Assembly: GCA_963702055.1 (NCBI GenBank)
Contig: OY969702.1
Coordinates: forward strand, 1,984,001-2,048,000
From: CAWINX01 sp963702055
Lineage (GTDB): Bacteria > Actinomycetota > Thermoleophilia > Solirubrobacterales > 70-9
DNA length: 64,000 bases
Direction of reading: 5' to 3'
Position numbers and translations under genes: made by a program. Positions 42,875-48,166 of this stretch are shown here, piece after piece. The stretch's first letter is position 1. Every line of letters begins with the position of its first letter. The notes below the pieces were generated by a model that did no database searches, was not told where the DNA came from, and was given only the letters and a program-made list of their open reading frames with translations.

Positions 42875-43860
42875 GCGTTCGCTCCCTGAGGGGCCGGGGG
42901 CTCGGGAAGGCGGATGCGGGGCCGGGCGCTGAGCGGCCCGACCGTCTCGACCCTGCCGCCGTCGTGGACCAGCAGGCCGCCGCGCTCGGAGAGGACCTTG
43001 CGGCCGCCTTCGGGGCCGGAGAGCAGCGCCGCCTTGGCCAAGGTCTCCGCCTCCACGGCGGTGTCGCCGAGGGCGGTGGCGCCGATCAGGCCGGTCCAGG
43101 CGGGCTCGCCCGTGGAGGGGTCGATCAGGTGGTGGGCGTAGCGGCCGTCGGCGCCCCGCCAGACCCGTACGTTGAGGCCCGAGGTGGCGACGGCGCCGGA
43201 GCCGAGCCGCAGCACGTGGGCGCGCTCCCCCGTCAGCGGGTGCTCGACGAAGACTTCGTAGGGCTGGACCAGGGCGTCCGGTCCGCCGATCCGGATGTCG
43301 CCGCCGCAGTCGACGATGAAGCGCGAGTAGCCGCGCAGTTGCGCCGCGACCAGGTCGGCGGCGAGCCCCTTGCCGGCGCCGCCGGTGTCGAAGCGGACGC
43401 CGGGCGGGCGGCTGATCGTCCCCGCCGCGTCGTCGACTTCGAAGAGCTTCCAGCTCGCCTCGGGGTTGGGTTGCGCCGGGCGCCTCGGCGGCGCCTCGGC
43501 GAGTGCGGCGCCGAGCGGAGCGCCCGGCACTCCGGCGCGGGAGGCGACGTAGCCGGCGGACTCGATCTCGCCGACCAGGGTCGGGTCGACCAGGCCGCCG
43601 CTTCGCTGCGCCGCGGCGAGCCCGGCCTTGACCGCGTCGCGCAGCAACTCCGAGGTGGGGACGCGCTCGCGCGGGTCCTCGTTGAGAGCGCAGAGCTCGC
43701 TGTCGGGTTTGAAGCGGGACAGTGCCGCGTCGAACTCGACCACGAACTGCCTGGCCCGCTCGGCTGCCGCCGGGGCCGGAGCCATCCCGGGCCCCGGCTC
43801 GCCGATCAGCAGCCGTACATGGGAGCCCATCGCATCGAAGATGACGTCGTGCTCGCCCAT
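42871..43860 (-). CDS. apbE: FAD:protein FMN transferase ApbE
   Basis: A 329-aa ApbE-family enzyme, which attaches FMN to Thr (or Ser) of exported redox proteins. Conserved parts: FDAMGSHVRLLI, ALSRFKPDSELCALN, RFDTGGAGKGLAADLVA (about 157-172, FAD and metal site), FIVDCGGDIRIGG, GAVATSG, HHLIDPSTGEPA and a DTAVEAETLAKAAL segment with the Mg-binding Asp/Glu-Thr. No lipoprotein signal is visible, so location is uncertain. The gene starts 2 bp behind the stop of a small exported-protein gene and is coupled downstream to a cytochrome b. No classical FMN-binding-domain protein is nearby, leaving its substrate open. Confidence 0.93.
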   Translation of the reverse strand: MGEHDVIFDAMGSHVRLLIGEPGPGMAPAPAAAERARQFVVEFDAALSRFKPDSELCALNEDPRERVPTSELLRDAVKAGLAAAQRSGGLVDPTLVGEIESAGYVASRAGVPGAPLGAALAEAPPRRPAQPNPEASWKLFEVDDAAGTISRPPGVRFDTGGAGKGLAADLVAAQLRGYSRFIVDCGGDIRIGGPDALVQPYEVFVEHPLTGERAHVLRLGSGAVATSGLNVRVWRGADGRYAHHLIDPSTGEPAWTGLIGATALGDTAVEAETLAKAALLSGPEGGRKVLSERGGLLVHDGGRVETVGPLSARPRIRLPEPPAPQGANA

Positions 43861-43862
43861 GG

Positions 43863-44177
43863 TCAGGATGCGCTGGTGGTTACGGGAGCGTAGCCCGACG
43901 AGGAGCCGACGGTCCCACCGCTACTCGTGACGGTTGAGCGGCCGGGGGTCGGGACGATCGTCGTGACGACGCGGCGCTTCACCACCTTCTTCACCAGGAC
44001 GGGCCTGGCGGCCGGGGCCGCGGTGGCGCTGAGCTGGTAGGTGAGGAAGGCGAACATCGTCGCGAACAGGGCGATCGAGCTCCAGATCACCAGGCCGGGA
44101 CCGGGCCGGCGACCGCGGGGCCCAGGGGCGCCCCGCGGCGCCTGCCGGGCCGGGGTGTCGGGAGGAAGCTCAGTCAT
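43863..44177 (-). CDS. small membrane-anchored protein with VTTSAS tail
   Basis: A 104-aa protein. A Pro/Arg-rich cytoplasmic start (about 1-28) leads into one helix (about 29-50), then an external basic segment KKVVKRRVVTTI and a Ser/Gly-rich end reading GSSSGYAPVTTSAS. This ending repeats part of the protein encoded just upstream (GSSSGYSSAPVTTSSSG). ATG 44177 overlaps the end of that gene by 8 bp; apbE begins 2 bp downstream. The linkage makes it a candidate ApbE substrate or structural partner. No known family. Confidence 0.65.
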   Translation of the reverse strand: MTELPPDTPARQAPRGAPGPRGRRPGPGLVIWSSIALFATMFAFLTYQLSATAAPAARPVLVKKVVKRRVVTTIVPTPGRSTVTSSGGTVGSSSGYAPVTTSAS

Positions 44178-44652
44178 CGTGACCGCCCTCATGCTCTCCG
44201 CCCCCTCCGCCACCGCCACCACCGCTGGTGTGGGTGACGACCGGGGAGCTGCCGCCCCCGCCGGAGCCACCCGAGCTGCCGCTGGTGTGGGTGACGACGG
44301 GCGTCGAGGGTGAGCTCGGCGCCGACCCCGAGCCGCTGGAAGACGTGGTCACCGGAGCCGACGAGTAGCCCGAGGACGAGCCGGTCGAGGAGGAGCCGGT
44401 GGTCGCGCTGCCGTAGGAGCCCCCGGATCCGGAGCTGCCCGCGTAGGCGCCGCCGGCCCCGGTTACGACCGGGTGCTTCGGCTTGACGTGCTTGGTGACG
44501 TGGATCGTCCGCCGGATCACCTTGGTGCGGATCAGCGGTTTGTCGGCGAGCGTTGAGGACTTCTGGCCGCCGGCGCTGAGGGCGAGGCCGGTGAGGCCGC
44601 CCAGGCCGACGATCGTGGCTGCCGCTGCGACTCTGGTCTTGACGTTCTTCAC
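44170..44652 (-). CDS. exported Ser/Gly-rich protein with repeated PVVTxxSG motifs
   Basis: A 160-aa protein. The N-terminus KNVKTRVAAAATIVGLGG is a signal or anchor closely resembling that of the 47820-48083 product. A basic stretch (TKVIRRTIHVTKHVKPKH) follows, then four motif copies: HPVVTGAGG, APVTTSSSG, TPVVTHTSG and SPVVTHTSG, separated by Ser/Gly linkers. It ends GEHEGGHDD. The repeated Thr-Ser-Gly units and neighbouring apbE suggest multiple modification or ligand sites, but the canonical SGAT flavinylation sequence is absent here. It is divergent from the response regulator gene, with 11-bp spaced boxes between. Confidence 0.65.
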   Translation of the reverse strand: MKNVKTRVAAAATIVGLGGLTGLALSAGGQKSSTLADKPLIRTKVIRRTIHVTKHVKPKHPVVTGAGGAYAGSSGSGGSYGSATTGSSSTGSSSGYSSAPVTTSSSGSGSAPSSPSTPVVTHTSGSSGGSGGGGSSPVVTHTSGGGGGGGGGEHEGGHDD

Positions 44653-44723
44653 GACTGCTTACCTCCTGGCCGGATTGCCCCTGGCAGTCTGGGGAGGTGG
44701 TGTGCAAGCGCTTCCCAGGCCCG

Positions 44724-44741
44724 GGTAAAGGAACGGCAAAA
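44724..44741 (+). promoter_or_regulatory. 11-bp spaced direct repeat between divergent regulator and small-protein genes
   Basis: GGTAAAG (44724) and GGCAAAA (44735) are exactly 11 bp apart, the helical spacing recognised by OmpR/PhoB-type response regulators. It lies 50-70 bp before the regulator gene start (44792) and 72-90 bp before the divergent 44652 gene. It resembles the triple repeat at 48138-48166. Confidence 0.55.
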
Positions 44742-44791
44742 CCTCGAAGCGGCCCGTCGGAGGCGAAGAAGGGCGGCGCTACAGTGGACCC

Positions 44792-45517
44792 ATGGCGGTC
44801 CAGTCGGCGCCGAGCGGTCGGATCCTCGTCGTCGAGGATGAGGACTCGATCTCCCAACCCTTCGCGGAGGCCCTGCGGCGGGCGGGGTTCGAGCCGCTGG
44901 TGACGCGGACCGCCGCCGGTGCGTTGGAGCTGGCGAGCGAAGTCGAGCCGGACCTGGTGATGCTCGACCTCACCCTCCCCGACGGCGACGGCCGCGACGT
45001 CTGTCGCGAGTTGCGACGCCGCTCCGACGTGCCGATCGTGATGCTGACCGCTCGCGGCACCGAGATGGACCGGATTGTCGGCCTCGAGCTGGGCGCCGAC
45101 GACTACGTGGTCAAGCCGTTCAGCGCTCGCGAGGTGATCTCGCGGATCCGCGCGGTGCTGCGACGCAGCGCTCCGCGCGACGGGGACGGCGCCGACCAGG
45201 GGTCGATCCGGATCGGTGAACTCGAGCTCGACCCGGCGGCGCGGCTGGCGCGGCTGGGGGACGCGGAGCTCGACCTTTCGCGCAAGGAGTTCGACCTGCT
45301 CGCCGAGCTGATGCGCAACGCGGGTCGGGTGGTGACGCGAGAGGACCTGATGTCGAAGGTCTGGGACGTCAACTGGTTCGGCTCGACCAAGACGCTCGAC
45401 GTCCACATCGGCTGGCTGCGGCGCAAGCTCGGCGACGATCCCAATCACCCCACGTACATCGAGACGGTGCGGGGAGTCGGCTTCCGCTTCGCCGCGCCGG
45501 AGGTCGAGGAGCCGTAA
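44792..45517 (+). CDS. OmpR/PhoB-family response regulator
   Basis: A 241-aa two-domain regulator. Receiver: acidic pocket VVEDED (about 15), phosphoacceptor Asp in LVMLDLTLPDGDG (about 58), Thr in VMLTARG and Lys in DYVVKPFSARE. The winged-helix DNA-binding domain includes LSRKEFDLLAELMRNAGRVVTRE, then TKTLDVHIGWLRRKLG and YIETVRGVGFRF. The histidine kinase gene follows immediately. Its likely targets are the 11-bp repeat promoters at 44724 and 48138, by inference from position and spacing. Confidence 0.95.
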   Translation: MAVQSAPSGRILVVEDEDSISQPFAEALRRAGFEPLVTRTAAGALELASEVEPDLVMLDLTLPDGDGRDVCRELRRRSDVPIVMLTARGTEMDRIVGLELGADDYVVKPFSAREVISRIRAVLRRSAPRDGDGADQGSIRIGELELDPAARLARLGDAELDLSRKEFDLLAELMRNAGRVVTREDLMSKVWDVNWFGSTKTLDVHIGWLRRKLGDDPNHPTYIETVRGVGFRFAAPEVEEP

Positions 45518-45582
45518 GCCTCCGGGCCACCCTCCTGCTGGCGCTGGCCTACGTCCTCCTGCTGGCGCTGATCGCCCTCGGC

Positions 45583-46902
45583 GTGCCGCTGGCGGTGAGC
45601 CTGCGCGACCGGGTCGACTCCGAGGTGCGCGGCCAGGCCCGCAGCCAGGCCGACGTGGTCGCGGCGTCGGCGTCGGAGCTGCTCGAGCCGGCCCGGCGGC
45701 CGGCCCTGCGGCGCCTCGTCCAGCTCTCCGCCGACAGCGTGCGCGGCCGGGTGATCGTGGTCGACCGTCGCGGCCGCCTGCTCGCCGACTCGGCGGGCGC
45801 TCCGGCCGGGAGCGACTACGCGGAAAGGCCCGAGATCCGTGCCGCTCTGTACGGGCGCGGAGAGCAGATCACCCGCAGCAGCAAGACCCTCGGCGCCGAC
45901 ATCCTCGCCACCTCGGCGCCGGTGCTCAGCGGCGGCCGTCCCGACGGAGCGGTGCGGATCACCCAGAGCGTCGCCGCGGTCCACAAGGCGGTGCGAACCT
46001 CGATCCTCGACCTCGCTGCCCTGGCCGGCGTAGTCCTCTTGTTGGGCCTCGCCGCGGGGGCCGTGGTCGCCCAGCAGATCGCCAGGCCGATCCGCCGGCT
46101 GGACCGAGCTGCCCGCGATGTGGCCGGCGGCGACCTCGATTCCAAAGTCGCGATCGAGGGCAGTTCCGAGCAGCGCTCGCTGGCGCGCGCCTTCAACGAG
46201 ATGACCCAGCGGGTCAAGCGCCTGCTCCGCGTCCAGCAGGACTTCGTCGCCGACGCCTCCCATCAGCTGCGCACTCCGCTCACCGGTCTGCGCCTGCGGC
46301 TGGAGAGCCTCGGCGACCGAGCCGGGGAGGAGGGCCCGGACGCGGCGGAGCTGGAAGCGGCGATGCGGGAGATCGACCGACTCTCGCTGATCGTCGACGA
46401 GCTGCTCGTCCTCAGCCGCGCCGGCGAGCACGAGTTGCCGGGGGAGCGGGTCGACCTCGGCGACGCGGCGGCCCGGGCGGCGGAGCGCTGGCGACGCACG
46501 GCGGAGGAGCGCTCGATCGGGTTGGAGGTCCGCGACGGTGGGGCGCCGGCCCTCGCCTGGTGCGCGCCGCACGATCTCGACCGCTCGATCGACGCGCTGC
46601 TGGAGAACGCCCTGCGCTACTCGCCGGAGGGCTCGACGGTGGCGATCGAAGCCGCGCCGGGGGGGATCGAGATCCTCGATCGGGGGCCGGGGTTGGCGCC
46701 CGGTGAGGAAGAGACGGTCTTCGAGCGTTTCAGCAGGGGCAGCGCCGGACGGCGCGGGCCCGGCGGCACCGGCCTCGGGTTGCCGATCGCCCGCGAGCTG
46801 ACCCGCCAGTGGGGGGGCGAGGTGACGCTGTCCGCGCGCGGAGGAGGCGGGACGCGGGCCTCGATCCGCGTCCCGGAATCGAAGAAAGGAGAGCAACGAT
46901 GA
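45583..46902 (+). CDS. sensor histidine kinase, partner of the 44792 regulator; start codon anomalous
   Basis: HAMP-HisKA-HATPase kinase. From the earliest standard start (GTG 45583) it has 439 aa, but the frame upstream encodes SLRATLLLALAYVLLLALIA, an obvious first transmembrane helix directly behind the regulator stop. The natural start position is GTA (45514-45516), overlapping TAA; an ancestral GTGA overlap would explain this. Domains: extracellular sensor about 25-145 (numbering from 45583), second helix about 147-167, HAMP, H-box ADASHQLRTPLTGLR, N-box LLENALRYSPEG, and G-boxes DRGPGLAPGE and GGTGLGLPIARE. Its stop overlaps the next small gene (ATGA). Confidence 0.88.
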   Translation: MPLAVSLRDRVDSEVRGQARSQADVVAASASELLEPARRPALRRLVQLSADSVRGRVIVVDRRGRLLADSAGAPAGSDYAERPEIRAALYGRGEQITRSSKTLGADILATSAPVLSGGRPDGAVRITQSVAAVHKAVRTSILDLAALAGVVLLLGLAAGAVVAQQIARPIRRLDRAARDVAGGDLDSKVAIEGSSEQRSLARAFNEMTQRVKRLLRVQQDFVADASHQLRTPLTGLRLRLESLGDRAGEEGPDAAELEAAMREIDRLSLIVDELLVLSRAGEHELPGERVDLGDAAARAAERWRRTAEERSIGLEVRDGGAPALAWCAPHDLDRSIDALLENALRYSPEGSTVAIEAAPGGIEILDRGPGLAPGEEETVFERFSRGSAGRRGPGGTGLGLPIARELTRQWGGEVTLSARGGGGTRASIRVPESKKGEQR

Positions 46903-47231
46903 CCGCGCTCCGTTGGTTCGGGTTGGCGCTGCTGGGCATCCTGATCGCGGCCGGCGTCTCAATCGCCGCCAGCCGCCTCGCCAGTCAGCAGATCGGCCTC
47001 GCCTCGCAGCCGATAACCGCCGGCGACGCGCTGGTGCCGCGCGCCTCGCCTCGGCCGGCCCCTCGCAAGCACTCACCAGGGCGCCCGCACACTCCCGCGC
47101 CGACCACCACGACGCAGTCGACGCAGCCGCCGCCCACCACGATTCCGACCTCTCCCACGACGCCGGCTGGACCGACTCGGTCCGGCGGCGGCGAGGGGGA
47201 CGGTGGTGGGGGCGGCGGCGCCGACGACTGA
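46899..47231 (+). CDS. small exported Thr/Pro-rich protein ending Gly-rich-ADD
   Basis: A 110-aa protein with an N-terminal helix (LRWFGLALLGILIAAGVSIA, about 4-23) followed by an external Thr/Pro-rich stalk (PAPTTTTQSTQPPPTT) and a Gly-rich end GGGGGGADD. It is coupled to the kinase gene by ATGA, so it is expressed with the two-component system and may be part of its sensing apparatus. The C-terminal Asp-Asp is shared with the 44170-44652 and 47820-48083 products. No family known. Confidence 0.65.
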   Translation: MTALRWFGLALLGILIAAGVSIAASRLASQQIGLASQPITAGDALVPRASPRPAPRKHSPGRPHTPAPTTTTQSTQPPPTTIPTSPTTPAGPTRSGGGEGDGGGGGGADD

Positions 47232-47234
47232 TCC

Positions 47235-47705
47235 TCAGGACGAGACCCCTGCCAGCTCGCGGGGCCGGGAGCCCCGGCGATCGCGGCAAGGATGGGCGAC
47301 GACGTGAACGACCGGGACTCTCGTCACGCGCCTGAGTCGGTGCGGAAGGCTGAGCTTGAGCCAGCGTGAGATTCCCCGCGGAAGCGTGGCGACGACCACC
47401 TCCTCGAAGGCGCCGCCGCGGAGGGTGTCTTCGACGGCGGCGAGGGGGTCGGGATCGCCGACGATCGCGGTCTCGACTTCGAGTCCGGAGATTCGCATCC
47501 GCTGCATGCCGGCCTCGGCGCGGCCGGTGGCTTCCGGGCCGCCCGCCTTCATGTCCGCCGCCCATGCGAGCCCATGGGGGACGGCGGGGACGAGAAGCGT
47601 GAAGCGAGCCGGGGACCTGGCGGCTCGCTGCAGCAGCGCCGCGATCAGCTCGGGCGAGTCCGCGGTGCGGTTCGCCACTACCAGGACTTTCACCTTCGGG
47701 GTCAT
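47235..47705 (-). CDS. UspA-like alpha/beta protein
   Basis: A 156-aa soluble protein. It starts KVKVLVVANRTADSPELIAALLQRAA, a Rossmann-like first strand and helix. Later VETAIVGDPDPLAAVEDTLRGG and FEEVVVATLPRGISRWLKLSLPHRLRR place it near the universal-stress-protein/electron-transfer-flavoprotein fold; the SRWLKLSLPHRL stretch is typical of actinobacterial members. A basic tail follows. The convergent small-protein gene ends 3 bp away. Upstream lie four CTWA(C/G) repeats at 11-bp intervals. Confidence 0.7.
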   Translation of the reverse strand: MTPKVKVLVVANRTADSPELIAALLQRAARSPARFTLLVPAVPHGLAWAADMKAGGPEATGRAEAGMQRMRISGLEVETAIVGDPDPLAAVEDTLRGGAFEEVVVATLPRGISRWLKLSLPHRLRRVTRVPVVHVVAHPCRDRRGSRPRELAGVSS

Positions 47706-47755
47706 TGCCTCTCCTCTCTTCGCGGTAGCACCGTCAGTCAGGGTGCGTCCGCTCC

Positions 47756-47793
47756 CTTACCGGGAGCTAACCGCCCCCTAACAGGGGCCTAAG
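47756..47793. promoter_or_regulatory. four direct repeats with exact 11-bp period
   Basis: CTTAC (47756), CTAAC (47767), CTAAC (47778) and CTAAG (47789) begin exactly 11 bp apart. They lie 51-88 bp upstream of the UspA-like gene start (47705, minus strand). This is the usual layout of an OmpR-family binding array, with a sequence different from the GGNMAAR boxes. Confidence 0.6.
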
Positions 47794-47800
47794 GCTGCGG

Positions 47801-47814
47801 TGAGAGTTCTCTGA
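47801..47814. promoter_or_regulatory. TGAGAG-TT-CTCTGA palindrome
   Basis: An imperfect palindrome (one mismatch) next to the 11-bp repeat array. A similar one (TGAGAG-GT-CTCTCA) lies at 55266-55279, also 13 bp behind CTTA repeats. Confidence 0.45.
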
Positions 47815-47819
47815 TCCGA

Positions 47820-48083
47820 TCAGTCGTCGACGACGGCGCCACCGCTGGCGCGCGTCACGATCGGAGGCCGGGCGTTTGCGCCCGAGTGCACCGCGATCGG
47901 CTGACTGACCGGTGTTGCGGTCGCCCCGCTCGCGCTGGTGACGATCGACGCCGTGGCGCCGCCGGCCGCCTGCTGTGCCGCGGTGGGGATGCCCTGGTTG
48001 GTTCCCATCGCGACGCCTCCCAGGGCGGCCAGCCCGAGGACTGTGGCGCCGGCGGCGACCTTTGCTCTTCGGTTGCTACTCAT
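47820..48083 (-). CDS. small exported protein with SGAT and PIVTRASG motifs
   Basis: An 87-aa protein. The signal/anchor SNRRAKVAAGATVLGLAALGG is paralogous to the start of the 44170-44652 product. The mature part contains SIVTSASGATATP (about 47-59), which includes the exact SGAT tetrapeptide used for FMN attachment by ApbE in NqrC/RnfG-type proteins, and PPIVTRASGG (about 74-82); it ends AVVDD. ATG 48083 follows AAGGAG at 7 bp. Three 11-bp repeats lie 55-83 bp upstream. I consider it the best candidate ApbE substrate in the window, untested. Confidence 0.7.
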   Translation of the reverse strand: MSSNRRAKVAAGATVLGLAALGGVAMGTNQGIPTAAQQAAGGATASIVTSASGATATPVSQPIAVHSGANARPPIVTRASGGAVVDD

Positions 48084-48137
48084 GGATCGCTCCTTCGAAT
48101 CGGTAGACCCATTCTGCGCCCGGCCGGGCAATGCGAC

Positions 48138-48166
48138 GGTCAAGCCAAGGACAAGAAAGGGTCAAG
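48138..48166 (+). promoter_or_regulatory. triple direct repeat with 11-bp period upstream of the SGAT protein gene
   Basis: GGTCAAG (48138), GGACAAG (48149) and GGTCAAG (48160) begin exactly 11 bp apart; read on the gene strand they are CTTGACC-type boxes. The array overlaps the stop codon of the P-type ATPase gene and is 55-83 bp upstream of the 48083 start. It matches the pair at 44724-44741. Confidence 0.65.

Noticed and set aside
44200..44460. Tandem repeats of CACCGCTGGTGTGGGTGACGA type
   Set aside because: They encode the repeated PVVTHTSG units in the 44170-44652 protein and are not an independent DNA repeat.
45445..47565. 706-codon minus-strand open frame
   Set aside because: Shadow of the histidine kinase and neighbouring genes; very rich in Arg/Pro/Gly and without domains.
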